54,498 nt of DNA from Planctomycetota bacterium (GCA_016872795.1 VGYZ01000017.1:1-54498), one strand, 5' to 3'. Shown: positions 33,664 through 46,040, counted from the stretch's first letter. The notes: a model not told the origin generated them from the letters alone. Translations and numbers: made by a program.

Positions 33664-35220
33664 TCAGCCCTCCTGCTCGCGCGCAGGCATCGTGATGCGC
33701 ACATGGAATCCGCGGCCGCGCTCGCTCCCGAGCTCGAGCCGTCCGCCGTGCCCGATGACCACGGAGTGCACCAGCGACAGCCCCAGTCCCGTGCCCTTGC
33801 CAGCGTCCTTCGTGGTGTAGAACGGATCGAGCAGGCGGGGCAGCTCCTCGCGCGAGACTCCGGGTCCGTCGTCGTGCACATCGAGCAGCACGCAGGCGCC
33901 GAGTCCATCGACATAGCCGCTGCGGAGCACGACATCGATGCGCCCGCCGCCGCGCGTCTCGAGTGCGTCGAGCGCGTTGACCAGCAGGTTCAAGATCGCC
34001 TGACCGAGTTCGTTGGCATCGCCCATGACGCCGGGCAGCGCGGCGAGCGTGCGCGCGAGCTCGTCGGGCAGGTTCTCGCTGTCGCTGGAGTGCCGGCCAT
34101 CGGAGATCGTCAGCGTGACCCCGACACGCGACGCGCGATGGCGCACGAGCCCGATGGCGTCGAGCGCTGGCACACTGAGCGACAGCACAGCGCGCGTCGA
34201 CTGTCGCGGCGTGAGGCGCAGGAGCTTGCCGACCGTGTCGCGGATGCGCTCGAGTCCGCCGGCGAGCAGCTCGAAGTACTGCGCGCGCTTCTGCGGCGGC
34301 AGGTCCTCGCGCCGCAGGCGCTCCACGGCGTTGAGCAAGCCGCCGAGCGGGTTGTTGATCTCGTGCGCCACTCCGGCCGCGAGCTTGCCCGTCGCCGCGA
34401 GTCGCCGCTCGGCCATCGCCGCCTGCTCGGCCGCGCGTGCCTGCTCCGTCGCATCGCGTACCTCGCGCTCGAGCCGCGAGTTGAAGTCGCGCACCTCGCC
34501 CACCATGCCGTTGAAGGCCCGCGCGAGCTCGCGCAGCTCTCCTTCGCGCGCCGGCGGCTCGACGCTGGCCTCGAGGTCACCCGACGCGACGCGACGAGCG
34601 GCCGCCGTGAGACGCGCTACTGGCCCGAGCACCTCATTGCGCAGCACGATGTACAGCGTCGCTGCGATCAAGAGCGTCGTCACGCCGAACAACACGAGGA
34701 CTGTGCGCACGAGCCTCGTCGTGCGGCCCTGATCGCGATCGATCCGATACCAGCAGGTGCCCCACACTCCCCCGGGCATGTCGATCGGCAGCACGCGCCC
34801 GCCCGCGACATCGTCGACCGCGCGCCCCGTCCGCTGCGCGAGGTACATGTTGCTGTAGACGGTCGTCGCGTCGAACTCTGGCCCGCGCCGCGACGAGCCC
34901 AGGGGATTGAGCGCGATGCCCTGCGGCACGACGGCACCATCGGCGGCCAGCGCCAGATTGCCGTCGAGAATCAGCGCATCTTCGAAGCGATTCCACTCCT
35001 CCCAGCCGAGAATCCGCGCGGCATTGAGACCGCCTTCCGGCCGAATCTGCGAGCGCAGGTTGCCGACGAGGCCTCCGGCGAGCTCGAGCGACTCCTGTTC
35101 GCTCGTGCGCGTCAAGTTCCGTCCGAAAACGGCGAACTCGAAGCCGAACGCCGCGGCGTGGATCGCGAGGATCCACCACAGCACGCGCTGGCGCAGGGAG
35201 AGCGTCACCACGCTCCCCAT
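33664..35220 (-). CDS. Membrane-bound sensor histidine kinase (orphan)
   Basis: 518 residues from ATG 35220 (a TTG at 35247 is the alternative). There is an N-terminal membrane helix, an extracytoplasmic sensor of about 130 residues, a second helix (V-L-F-G-V-T-T-L-L-I-A-A-T-L) and a HAMP domain (G-P-V-A-R-L-T-A-A-A). A coiled coil then leads to the H-box G-V-A-H-E-I-N-N-P-L with phospho-acceptor His286. The ATPase shows N-L-L-V-N-A-L-D-A-L (N box), D-D-G-P-G-V (G1) and G-T-G-L-G-L (G2). The NtrB-like H-box is also typical of PilS. No response regulator is adjacent. It lies inside the motor operon, so control of pilus output is possible. Confidence 0.93.
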   Translation of the reverse strand: MGSVVTLSLRQRVLWWILAIHAAAFGFEFAVFGRNLTRTSEQESLELAGGLVGNLRSQIRPEGGLNAARILGWEEWNRFEDALILDGNLALAADGAVVPQGIALNPLGSSRRGPEFDATTVYSNMYLAQRTGRAVDDVAGGRVLPIDMPGGVWGTCWYRIDRDQGRTTRLVRTVLVLFGVTTLLIAATLYIVLRNEVLGPVARLTAAARRVASGDLEASVEPPAREGELRELARAFNGMVGEVRDFNSRLEREVRDATEQARAAEQAAMAERRLAATGKLAAGVAHEINNPLGGLLNAVERLRREDLPPQKRAQYFELLAGGLERIRDTVGKLLRLTPRQSTRAVLSLSVPALDAIGLVRHRASRVGVTLTISDGRHSSDSENLPDELARTLAALPGVMGDANELGQAILNLLVNALDALETRGGGRIDVVLRSGYVDGLGACVLLDVHDDGPGVSREELPRLLDPFYTTKDAGKGTGLGLSLVHSVVIGHGGRLELGSERGRGFHVRITMPAREQEG

Positions 35221-35257
35221 GCTCGCGCGCGCGAGGCCGCGCGTCAAAGGCGCTGGC

Positions 35258-36400
35258 TCAGCCGCCCGCCGAGAGCTGGCTCATGATCGTCACCAGCGGC
35301 ATGAACAGCGCCACGACGATGAAGCCCACCACCACGGCCATGATGATCAAGAGTGCCGGCTCGACGACCTTGAATAGCGCGTCGATGCGCCGGTCGACGG
35401 CGATGTCGTAGGCGTCCGCGACCTTGAGCAGCATCTTGTCGAGCTCGCCCGTCGCCTCGCCGACATCGACCATGTTGACCACGAGGTCGTCGAACACGCC
35501 GCTCTCGCCCATCGGACGCGCGATGCCCTCGCCCTCGCGCACGACCTTGCGAATCTGCTCGACGCCTTCGACGAGCACGGCGTTGCCCGTCGTGTCGCGC
35601 ACGATCGAAAGCGCATCGAGGTGCGGCACGCCAGCCTCGATCAGCGTGCCGAACGTGCGCGAAAATCCGGCGATGTTGGCCTTGGCGATCACGATTCCGA
35701 GCACGGGCATGCGCAAGAGCAGCTTGTGCACGCGATAGCGATACGAGCCGCCGCGCCGCATCAGCGCGAAGTGTCCCACCACGAGCGCGAACGGCACGCC
35801 GAACACCGCGTACCAATAGCTGATCGTGAAGCGCGATGTGTCGAGCAAGAGCCGCGTGATCGACGGCAACTCGGCGCCGAACGAGTCGAAGATCTCCTCG
35901 AACTTCGGAATCACGAACACGATCACCGCGCTCACGACCGCCACGGCGACCACGGCCACCACGGCTGGATAGATCAGCGCGCCCTTGATCTTGGCGCGAA
36001 TCGTGGCGGCCTTCTCGCGAAACGTCGCGAGGCGATTCAAGATCGCGTCGAGCACACCACCAGCTTCGCCGGCCTTGACCATCGACGAGTACAGCGTGTC
36101 GAAGCACTGCGGGTGCTTGGCCATGGCCTCCGACAGCGCCGTGCCCGCGGAGACATCCTCGACCAGCGAGGCGAGCACATGCTTGAAGGGGCCCGGACGC
36201 GTCTGCCCTTCGAGGATCGTGAGCGCCTTGACGATCGGAATGCCGGCCGCCGAGAGCGTCGCGAGCTGGGTCGTGAACTCGGTCACCAGCTGCGCCGGCA
36301 CGCGACCGCCGCTCTTGTTCGTCGCCGCCGAGGGAACCGCGAAATCGCCGCTCTCGCCGCGGGCCGCCGTCGGTGCACTGCGTTGGAGTCTCTTGGCCAT
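35258..36400 (-). CDS. pilC: Type IV pilus/type II secretion inner-membrane platform protein (PilC/GspF)
   Basis: 380 residues. It is a GspF-fold protein with two four-helix cytoplasmic repeats, each preceding a membrane segment (GAGEAGGVLDAIL / VGEATGELDKMLLKVADAYD), and helices near I-Y-P-A-V-V-A-V-V-A-V-A-V and at the C-terminus (L-L-I-I-M-A-V-V-V-G-F-I-V-V-A-L-F-M-P-L). In the machine it sits at the base of the pilus and is rotated by PilB and PilT. The N-terminal ~35 residues are Ser/Gly-rich. The gene starts 27 bp after pilB and is followed closely by the kinase. Confidence 0.95.
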   Translation of the reverse strand: MAKRLQRSAPTAARGESGDFAVPSAATNKSGGRVPAQLVTEFTTQLATLSAAGIPIVKALTILEGQTRPGPFKHVLASLVEDVSAGTALSEAMAKHPQCFDTLYSSMVKAGEAGGVLDAILNRLATFREKAATIRAKIKGALIYPAVVAVVAVAVVSAVIVFVIPKFEEIFDSFGAELPSITRLLLDTSRFTISYWYAVFGVPFALVVGHFALMRRGGSYRYRVHKLLLRMPVLGIVIAKANIAGFSRTFGTLIEAGVPHLDALSIVRDTTGNAVLVEGVEQIRKVVREGEGIARPMGESGVFDDLVVNMVDVGEATGELDKMLLKVADAYDIAVDRRIDALFKVVEPALLIIMAVVVGFIVVALFMPLVTIMSQLSAGG

Positions 36401-36427
36401 GTACGGAGGTCTTCGGAAGGGGGAATC

Positions 36428-38116
36428 CTAGAGGAATGTCTCGCGCAGCACTTCCTCGATCGTGGTGCGGCCCTCGGTCACGGCGGCGAGGCCGCTGTGT
36501 CGCAGCGGACGCATGCCGCTGCGAATCGCCGCGCTGCGCAACTCGGCCGTCGAACCGTTGGCGAGCACGATGCGGCGCAGGTCGTCGTTCATCAGCATCA
36601 CCTCGTACAGGCCGGTGCGGCCGCGGTAGCCCGTGTGGTGGCAATGTTCGCAGCCGCGTCCGTAGTAAAAGGTCGAGCCGCGCAGCCCCTCGCCATCGGG
36701 ACCGAGCTCGCGCAAGAGGTCGTCGTCGGGCTGGTAGCTCGTCTTGCAGCTCGAGCAGATGCGCCGCACGAGGCGCTGCGCGATCACCGCTTCGAGCGTG
36801 GCCGTGATCATGAACGACTCGACGCCGATGTCGACGAGACGCGTCACTGCGCTCGGCGCATCGTTGGTGTGCAGCGTCGAGAGCACGGTGTGGCCCGTGA
36901 GCGAGGCTTCGACCGCCGTCTGCGCGGTCTCCGCGTCGCGGATCTCGCCGACGAGGATCTTGTCGGGGTCCTGGCGCAACATCGTGCGCAGCACCTTGGC
37001 GTAGGTCACGCCGATCTCGTCGTTCACCGGGACCTGCACGATGCCGTCGATGTCGTACTCGACCGGATCCTCGGCCGTGATGATCTTCGTGCTGGGCTCG
37101 TTGGCCTCCTGCAGCATCGCGTACAGCGTGGTCGTCTTGCCCGAGCCGGTGGGCCCGGTGATCAGCACGATCCCGTGCGGCAGCGCGACGAGGCGTCGCA
37201 GCAGGTCTTCTTCGTCCTTGTCCATGCCGAGTACGGAGAGATCGAGCTGCACCGCCGAGCGGTCGAGCACGCGCAGCACGCAGCCCTCGCCCGCGATGCC
37301 CGGCAAGGTCGCGACACGCAGGTCGACCGGCCGTCCGTCGATCGAGAGCTCGATGCGTCCGTCCTGCGGCATGCGCGTCTCGGCGATGTCGAGATCGCTC
37401 ATGACCTTGATGCGCGCGACGAGCGGCACGGCGAGGTGCTGGGGCGGTGCCTCGACCTCGTACAGCGCTCCGTCGACGCGGTAGCGGATGCGGAAGTCGC
37501 CGTCGTAGACCTCGAAGTGGACATCGCTGGCGCGGTCGCGGATCGCGCGATGCAGAATCGAGTTCAAGAGGCGCACGACGGGCATGCTCGCGGCCGCCGC
37601 CGCAGCGTCGGCGCCCGAGGCGGCCTTCGAGGCCGCGGCGATGGCGTCGGAGATCGAGCCCTGCTCGCCGTACTGCTCGCGGATGCGGCTGCGCAGGAGC
37701 TCCGCGTCGCCGATCACGCCCTTGACCTCGAGGCCCGTCTGGAAGCGCAGGTCCTCGAGCACCGCAGTGTTGAGCGGATCGCCGATCGCGACCGTCAGCG
37801 TGCGTCCCCGCACCGCGAGCGGCAGCACTCCGAAGGCGTGCGCCGTGTCGCCGTCGACGAGCGCGAGCGCGGCCTTCTCCGGCACGCCCTTCGACAGGTC
37901 GACGAGCTCCATGCCCGCCTGCTCGGCGAGCGCGAGCGCGATGTCGCTCGACTTGGCGTGGCCGAGCTCGACCAGGATCTGCCCGATCAGGCCGCCGCTC
38001 TTGCGCTGCTCGACGAGCGCTTCCTGGATCTGCCCCTCGCGCACGACGCCGCGCGCCTTCAGGATCTGGCCGAGGGGACGCCGTCCGGCGCCCTGTCCGG
38101 GCCCCACAGGACTCAC
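36428..38116 (-). CDS. pilB: Type IV pilus extension ATPase (PilB/GspE family)
   Basis: 562 residues from GTG 38116, set by the GTGA overlap with pilT. The N-terminal domain carries MshEN-like repeats (L-G-Q-I-L-x-x-x-G-V-V-x-E-G-Q-I, L-I-G-Q-I-L-V-E-L-G-H-A). Walker A GPTGSGKT has Lys327. The Asp and His boxes follow (L-R-Q-D-P-D-K-I-L-V-G-E-I-R-D; L-S-T-L-H-T-N-D-A). A zinc-binding C-S-S-C and C-E-H-C pair marks it as PilB/GspE rather than PilT. MshEN repeats bind cyclic-di-GMP in related proteins, so control by that signal is plausible. It powers pilin polymerisation. Confidence 0.95.
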   Translation of the reverse strand: MSPVGPGQGAGRRPLGQILKARGVVREGQIQEALVEQRKSGGLIGQILVELGHAKSSDIALALAEQAGMELVDLSKGVPEKAALALVDGDTAHAFGVLPLAVRGRTLTVAIGDPLNTAVLEDLRFQTGLEVKGVIGDAELLRSRIREQYGEQGSISDAIAAASKAASGADAAAAAASMPVVRLLNSILHRAIRDRASDVHFEVYDGDFRIRYRVDGALYEVEAPPQHLAVPLVARIKVMSDLDIAETRMPQDGRIELSIDGRPVDLRVATLPGIAGEGCVLRVLDRSAVQLDLSVLGMDKDEEDLLRRLVALPHGIVLITGPTGSGKTTTLYAMLQEANEPSTKIITAEDPVEYDIDGIVQVPVNDEIGVTYAKVLRTMLRQDPDKILVGEIRDAETAQTAVEASLTGHTVLSTLHTNDAPSAVTRLVDIGVESFMITATLEAVIAQRLVRRICSSCKTSYQPDDDLLRELGPDGEGLRGSTFYYGRGCEHCHHTGYRGRTGLYEVMLMNDDLRRIVLANGSTAELRSAAIRSGMRPLRHSGLAAVTEGRTTIEEVLRETFL

Positions 38117-39165
38117 AGGCGCGCCTCGAGGTCCTTCGGGTCCTGCGCGGCCTCGAGCGCCGCGGAGCGCTCGACCACATCGCGCTTGACGAGGTCGTAG
38201 AGGTAGTCGTCGAGCGTGATCATGCCCATACGCTTGGAGGTCTGGAGCGTCGAGGCGATCTTGTTGGTCTCGTTCTTGCGGATCAGGTTGCCGATGGCGG
38301 GCGTCATCAGCATCACCTCGAAGGCCGCCACGCGTCCCTTGCCGTCCTTGCGCGCAAGCAGCACCTGACTGATCACGGCCACGATCGACATGGAGAGCTG
38401 CACGCGCACCTGCTCCTGCTGGTTGGTCGGGTACGCGTCGATGATGCGGTCGACCGTGCGCGCGGAGCCGGTCGTGTGCAGCGTGCCGAACACGAGGTGG
38501 CCCGTCTCGGCCGCCGTGATCGCGGCCGAGATCGTGTCGAGGTCGCGCATTTCGCCGACCAGCACCACATCGGGGTCTTGGCGCAGCGCGCGCCGGATCG
38601 CCTCCGGGAAGCTCGGCACATCCGCGCCGAGCTCGCGCTGCGTGACGATGCCCTTCTTGTGGCCGTGGTAGTACTCGATCGGATCCTCGATCGTGATGAT
38701 GTGCGCGTCGCGATGCGTGTTGATCCAGTCGATCATCGTCGCGAGCGTGGTCGTCTTGCCCGAGCCCGTGGGACCGGTGACGAGGATCAGGCCGCGCGGA
38801 CGCGTGAGCAGTTCCCTGCACGCCTCCGGCAATCCGATCTGGTCGAACGAGAGCAGCTTGCTCGGAATCAGGCGCAGTACCGCCGAGAGTCGCCCGCGCT
38901 GGCGAAACACGCTCGCGCGGAAGCGATTGCCCGACGGATGCGCGATGCCGAAGTCCGTCGTGCCGATGTGCTCGATCTCGGCCCACTGCTTGTCGTTGCA
39001 CAGCGCTCGCGCGAGCGAATGCACGGCCGGCCCGTCGAGAATCTCCGCTCCGCCGAGCGACACGAGATCGCCGTGGATGCGCACCACCGGCGGGCGTCCG
39101 GGATTGAGGTGCAGGTCCGAGCCGCCGCGCTCGATCACCGCCGTGAGCAGGTCCATCACTTGCAC
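38113..39165 (-). CDS. pilT: Pilus retraction ATPase (PilT/PilU)
   Basis: 350 residues from GTG 39165. This start is chosen because AAAGGAG lies 7 bp upstream. The next ATG is at 39156. The N-terminal sequence G-S-D-L-H-L-N-P-G-R-P-P is the PilT PAS-like domain start. Walker A GPTGSGKT has Lys137. The Asp box Q-D-P-D-V-V-L-V-G-E-M-R-D and His box G-H-L-V-F-G-T-L-H-T follow. No zinc domain is present, which separates it from the PilB-type neighbours. It removes pilins to retract the fibre. The gene lies between two assembly ATPases and is coupled to pilB by GTGA. Confidence 0.95.
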   Translation of the reverse strand: MQVMDLLTAVIERGGSDLHLNPGRPPVVRIHGDLVSLGGAEILDGPAVHSLARALCNDKQWAEIEHIGTTDFGIAHPSGNRFRASVFRQRGRLSAVLRLIPSKLLSFDQIGLPEACRELLTRPRGLILVTGPTGSGKTTTLATMIDWINTHRDAHIITIEDPIEYYHGHKKGIVTQRELGADVPSFPEAIRRALRQDPDVVLVGEMRDLDTISAAITAAETGHLVFGTLHTTGSARTVDRIIDAYPTNQQEQVRVQLSMSIVAVISQVLLARKDGKGRVAAFEVMLMTPAIGNLIRKNETNKIASTLQTSKRMGMITLDDYLYDLVKRDVVERSAALEAAQDPKDLEARL

Positions 39166-39199
39166 GTTGGGACTCCTTTCGCTCGTTTCACGCGGCGCC

Positions 39200-40858
39200 C
39201 TAGCGCCGCTCCCCACCCACGCGCGTCACGCGCAGGATCTCCGTCGTAGTCGTCGAGCCCGCGAGCACCTTGCGGGCACCATCCGAGATCAACGGCTGGA
39301 GCTTGCGCGAAGCGAGCGCAGCCGTGCGCACTTCGTCGAGGCTTGCGCCGCGGAATGTCAACTCGCGCAGGACATCGTCCATCTCGAGCAGCTCGAAGAT
39401 GCCGACGCGCCCGCGATAGCCTCCGCCCTCGCACTCGCGACAGCCCTTGGGCATGCGCACGGTGCGGCCGCGGTACAGCCCCGGGTCGAGCCCGAGCGCG
39501 CGCAGATCCGCCTCGCTGGCCTCGTGCTCGGTCGCGCACTTGCACAGCTTGCGCACGAGGCGCTGCGCCATCACCGCCTGCACGGCCGCCGAGACGAGGA
39601 ACGGCTTGACGCCCATGTCGGCGAGGCGCGTCAGCGCGCTGGGCGCGTCGTTGGTGTGCAGGGTCGAGAACACGAGGTGACCCGTGAGCGAGGCCTGAAT
39701 CGCGATCTCCGCCGTCTCGAGGTCGCGGATCTCGCCGACCAAGACGATGTTGGGCGCCGCCCGAAGCATGGCCTTCAGCACGCGCGCGAACGACAGGCCG
39801 ATGCGCGGCGCGACCTGCACCTGATTGATGCCCTTGATGTGGTACTCGACCGGATCCTCGGCCGTGATGATCTTCACGTCGGGACGGTTGAGCTCGCCGA
39901 GCGCCGCGTACAGCGTGGTGGTCTTGCCCGAGCCCGTCGGGCCGGTGACCAGCACGATGCCGTTGGGCCGCGCGATCACGCGCCGGAACCACTTGTAGTC
40001 GTCTTCCTCGAAGCCGAGCTCCTTGAGGCCGATCAGGTTGGCCGAGCGGTCGAGCAGGCGCATCACGACGCTCTCGCCGTGGTTCGTCGGCAGGATCGAG
40101 CAGCGCACATCGACATTGCGCCCCCTCAGATCGAGGCCGATGCGCCCGTCCTGAGGCTTGCGCTTCTCGGCGATGTCCATGACCGCCATGATCTTGAGGC
40201 GGCTGATCAGCGGGCTCGAGAGGTGCGGCGGGTGCTCTGCCACGACGCGCAGCACGCCGTCGACGCGGTAGCGCACGCGCAGCACGCTGCCCGTCGGCTC
40301 GACATGGATGTCCGAGGCGCGCATGTTGAGCGCGTCCTGGAACATGCGCGACACGAGCCGGATGATCGGCGCGTCGTCGCCCTCGTCGCCCGAGCCGGGC
40401 TCGGCCCCCATCGAGCGCGCCACGCTCTCCTCCGGCGCCGCGCCGTAGTGCTGCTCGAGCGCTCGCCGCAGGGCACCCGAGGCCGCCATGGCGCAGGCCA
40501 CCTCGGAGCCGAGCTGGAACTGCAGCTGGTCGACCACGATGCGCTTGAGCGGGTCGTCGATCGCCACGATCAGCTTGCCGCCCTTGTCGAGCACCGGCAG
40601 CAGGCCCTGCGCCAGCGCGAACTCGCTCGGGATGCGCGCGAGCACCTCGGGCGCGATCTTGCCCTTGGTGAGGTCGACGAAGGGCAGGTTGTGGACCTTG
40701 GCGAGCGCCCGCGCCACCGCCACCTCGTCGGTGAACCCCATGCGCACGAGCACCTCGGGGAGCGCCTGCCCGCCGCGCGCGGCGACCTGCGCCTCGCGCA
40801 GCTGCTCGGGCGTGATCGTGCCCGCGGCGACCAAGATTTCTCCGACGTCCTGTGCCAT
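39200..40858 (-). CDS. gspE: Second secretion/pilus assembly ATPase (GspE/PilB family)
   Basis: 552 residues from ATG 40858. The N-terminal domain is of the GspE/MshEN type (E-I-L-V-A-A-G-T-I-T-P-E-Q-L). Walker A GPTGSGKT has Lys312. The Asp box reads R-A-A-P-N-I-V-L-V-G-E-I-R-D (RAAPN in place of the common RQDPD) and the His box F-S-T-L-H-T-N-D. The zinc region is C-K-C then C-R-E-C, with the first pair spaced C-x-C. GspE and PilB cannot be told apart from sequence alone. Two assembly-type ATPases side by side suggest two pseudopilus/pilus outputs sharing one PilC. First gene of the operon; no good promoter was found in front of it. Confidence 0.93.
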   Translation of the reverse strand: MAQDVGEILVAAGTITPEQLREAQVAARGGQALPEVLVRMGFTDEVAVARALAKVHNLPFVDLTKGKIAPEVLARIPSEFALAQGLLPVLDKGGKLIVAIDDPLKRIVVDQLQFQLGSEVACAMAASGALRRALEQHYGAAPEESVARSMGAEPGSGDEGDDAPIIRLVSRMFQDALNMRASDIHVEPTGSVLRVRYRVDGVLRVVAEHPPHLSSPLISRLKIMAVMDIAEKRKPQDGRIGLDLRGRNVDVRCSILPTNHGESVVMRLLDRSANLIGLKELGFEEDDYKWFRRVIARPNGIVLVTGPTGSGKTTTLYAALGELNRPDVKIITAEDPVEYHIKGINQVQVAPRIGLSFARVLKAMLRAAPNIVLVGEIRDLETAEIAIQASLTGHLVFSTLHTNDAPSALTRLADMGVKPFLVSAAVQAVMAQRLVRKLCKCATEHEASEADLRALGLDPGLYRGRTVRMPKGCRECEGGGYRGRVGIFELLEMDDVLRELTFRGASLDEVRTAALASRKLQPLISDGARKVLAGSTTTTEILRVTRVGGERR

Positions 40859-40940
40859 GGAAGCGGCGGGAGTCTAGTCGTTTGCGCACGCTTCGGGGAC
40901 AGCGCGCCGTGCGTTTCCCGTGCGAAGTCGCACAAGTGCC

Positions 40941-40979
40941 GCGGCCCGTTCCCCCGACGCTGGCGGAGGAACGGGCCGC
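40941..40979. terminator. Perfect 12-bp hairpin downstream of the DUF1573 gene
   Basis: GCGGCCCGTTCC (40941-40952) and GGAACGGGCCGC (40968-40979) form a perfect 12-bp stem with a 15-nt loop. It sits in the 150-bp gap between the DUF1573 stop and the gspE start, both on the minus strand. There is no T tract, so it may be a Rho-independent-like, RNA-stabilising or attenuating element rather than a canonical terminator. Confidence 0.55.
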
Positions 40980-41010
40980 TGGGAGCGAATTGCTTCCGCG
41001 AGCGCGCGGG

Positions 41011-42327
41011 CTACTGGCCCTTGACGCCGCCGCCGACCGGCTGGGGCAGCGGCTGGGGCGCCGGCGGAGTGCCGGTGACGCCCGGACGGCACACGCCCGA
41101 GAACAGCACCGGAACCTCCGGCTTCTGCGGGTGGCCGGTCTTGATCATCATGCGGCCCTGGAACGAGCCATCGACGGTCTCCGGCAGGCCGTTGAGCGTC
41201 AGCTCGATCGTGGCGCTCTTCTTGTCGTCCGCGACCTTGACCGCGTGGCTGAAGTAGGCGGCCTGCGGGAACTCGGGCTTGGTGTCGCTCGGGCCGACGA
41301 GGCGGATGTCGAGCACATCGGCGAAGCTGAAGTTCGGGTCGAAGGCCGTGATCTTCAGGGTGCGCGGCAGGACCTGACCGGGGCGCACGAGGCCGAACGA
41401 GAGGTACTGGGGCTCGAACGAGATCAGGCCGTTGACCCTGGCCGTCACCATGACGGTGGCGCCGTAGGTGGTGGGCGCCGTGTGGCCGTGGCCGTCGCCC
41501 GCCGAGTGACCGGCGATGGCCTCGTCGCTCTTGAGCTGAATCGGGTAGCCGGTGTTGCCTTCCTTGGCGCCCGGTCCGAGCGTGACCTTGACCTCCCACA
41601 CCTGAGCCTTGCCGTTGGCGTCGGGCTCCTTGGGAGTCATCGCGACCTTCATGCCGTCCGGCAGCGGGCGCTGCTCCATCGAGAGCAGGAAGTTGCCCGG
41701 CTTCTTGCCGGCCACGGTGAAGACCTTCTCGACCGTGTCCGCGGTCGACATCGTGCCGAGGTCGAGCTGCGGCGGGGTGATCTGGAAGTAGGTGTCGACG
41801 CGGGCGTTCAGGCCCAGCGTGACGACTTGGCGCGGGTCGTTGCAGGTCACGTTGACCTTGCTCGAGGCCTGCTGGTGCTTGCCTTGGGTGTTGAGCTCGG
41901 CGAGCAGCTCGATCTGGGCCCCCTTCGGCAGCGGATCGCCGAACTTGTAGACCTCGAGCGTCCCGTCTTCCTTGCGAACCTCGAGCTTGGCGACCGTGCA
42001 GCCGCAGGTCGGCTTGGCGCTCTGGATCACGAGCGGTTCAGCGCCGGCGCTGCGCATCTTGAAGGTGTGCGAGAGCTTCTCGCCTTCGATCGCGGCACCG
42101 AAGTCGTGGTCGAGCGTGTCGACCTCGAGGCGCGCGGCCTGGTTCGGAACCGGCGGCTTCTGGTCGCCGCCGCCTTCCTGCGGGCGCGGGACGGGCGACG
42201 GGATCGGAGTCGGGGCCGGGACCGGCGTCGGCGGGTTCTGGGCGGCGAACGCCAAGGCGCTCCCACCGAGCAGGGCGGAAAGGGCCAGCGTGGCGAGGCG
42301 GTGGGAGGAAGTGGGAGATAGGTTCAT
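41011..42327 (-). CDS. DUF1573 domain secreted protein
   Basis: 438 residues. A signal peptide (TLALSALLGGSALAFAA) is followed by a Pro-rich linker. The DUF1573 unit reads D-F-G-A-A-I-E-G-E-K-L-S-H-T-F, G-A-E-P-L-V-I and P-T-C-G-C-T-V, the Cys pair and G-x-C-G-C turn being the family hallmark. Later segments (V-D-T-Y-F-Q-I-T-P-P, Y-L-S-F-G-L-V-R-P-G) look like further Ig-like beta domains. DUF1573 proteins are common in Planctomycetota and Bacteroidota, with no known enzyme activity. A role in surface or periplasmic adhesion is inference. A large hairpin follows the stop. Confidence 0.9.
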   Translation of the reverse strand: MNLSPTSSHRLATLALSALLGGSALAFAAQNPPTPVPAPTPIPSPVPRPQEGGGDQKPPVPNQAARLEVDTLDHDFGAAIEGEKLSHTFKMRSAGAEPLVIQSAKPTCGCTVAKLEVRKEDGTLEVYKFGDPLPKGAQIELLAELNTQGKHQQASSKVNVTCNDPRQVVTLGLNARVDTYFQITPPQLDLGTMSTADTVEKVFTVAGKKPGNFLLSMEQRPLPDGMKVAMTPKEPDANGKAQVWEVKVTLGPGAKEGNTGYPIQLKSDEAIAGHSAGDGHGHTAPTTYGATVMVTARVNGLISFEPQYLSFGLVRPGQVLPRTLKITAFDPNFSFADVLDIRLVGPSDTKPEFPQAAYFSHAVKVADDKKSATIELTLNGLPETVDGSFQGRMMIKTGHPQKPEVPVLFSGVCRPGVTGTPPAPQPLPQPVGGGVKGQ

Positions 42328-42580
42328 GCATCGAATCCGAGGAGTCTGGAGCGGGGCGGGCTAGATCGTACCCTGCTGGGCCCGCTGGGATCGACCGTGC
42401 ATTTCGGACGCCCCTAGGCGGAGCCTCAAGGCGCGCGGGCACCCCGCCCCCCAAAACAGGGACAGGCCGCCGAGCGTGAACCCCTACGAGTACCGCCGGG
42501 CCCCTGCGAGCGCGAAGTGTCCGAACTTCGCCCCGAGTGCCCCTGCGGGAAGCGGGGGCCGCCCGCTAGCATCCCTCCCG

Positions 42581-43165
42581 ATGCGCCCGCGCACCCTAGC
42601 CCTCGCCCTGTGCCTCGCCGGTCTCCCGCAGGCCTGCCGCTGCCCCGACGCCGCCGCGCTCGTCTCCGCGCGCCGCGACAGCCCGCGCGCCACCGTCGAG
42701 GCCTTCCAGCGCTACCTCGACGCCGACCTCTACGAGCAGGAGTACGGCTGCTTCTCGACCGGATTCCGCCGCCAGAACGGGCTGTCGCTGTTCGGCTACA
42801 GCGAGTTCCGCGACCGCCTAGAGCGCGAGCAGCCGTGGTTTGGCGCGCTCGCGGGAGCGAGCATCCGGCACGAGCGCCCGCTCGGCCCGAACGAGCACTT
42901 GATCGAGCTGGCGACCGTCGGCGGCACGCTGCGCGTGCGCCTCGTGCGCGAGGACTTCTACCGCATCCGCGCGGCGCAGTCCTACTACGACGGCCGTGCA
43001 GATCTGGGAACGATGGTGCGCGCCGAGAGCGGTTTGGAGGGGGGCGAGGCATGGGTGCTCAGGCTGCCCCGCGAAGCGACCGAAACGAGCGTCTGCGACC
43101 TCACATCCGTCACGCTCGAGCGGCTGTGGCTGATCGATGGGGTCGATCTCGTCGAGTCCCCCTGA
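42581..43165 (+). CDS. Putative lipoprotein of unknown function
   Basis: 194 residues from ATG 42581. The lipobox L-A-G-L-P-Q-A-C gives an N-terminal Cys at residue 19. The remainder is a compact alpha+beta domain ([14 protein letters not shown], then strands [10 protein letters not shown] and [13 protein letters not shown]). The layout is similar to NTF2-like folds, but no diagnostic motif is present. It precedes ppdK by 34 bp, so the two may share a transcript. Confidence 0.7.
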   Translation: MRPRTLALALCLAGLPQACRCPDAAALVSARRDSPRATVEAFQRYLDADLYEQEYGCFSTGFRRQNGLSLFGYSEFRDRLEREQPWFGALAGASIRHERPLGPNEHLIELATVGGTLRVRLVREDFYRIRAAQSYYDGRADLGTMVRAESGLEGGEAWVLRLPREATETSVCDLTSVTLERLWLIDGVDLVESP

Positions 43166-43199
43166 GCGACGGCCTCCTGAGCACGGGGCCGCGACCGAC

Positions 43200-45980
<2,781 letters not shown>

Positions 45981-46007
45981 CGCGCCGATCGTCTCGCGAA
46001 GCAACAC

Positions 46008-46040
46008 GGGGACCGCGGCCCAGCGCTGGGCGCGGTCCCC
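46008..46040. terminator. Bidirectional hairpin terminator between ppdK and the M28 gene
   Basis: GGGGACCGC (46008-46016) and GCGGTCCCC (46032-46040) pair perfectly, and the inner GCCCAGCGCTGGGC is itself a palindrome. The whole 33 bp therefore folds into one long stem. It lies between the convergent stops at 45980 and 46068, and TTTT follows nine bases later on the plus strand. It probably terminates transcription from both sides. Confidence 0.75.
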
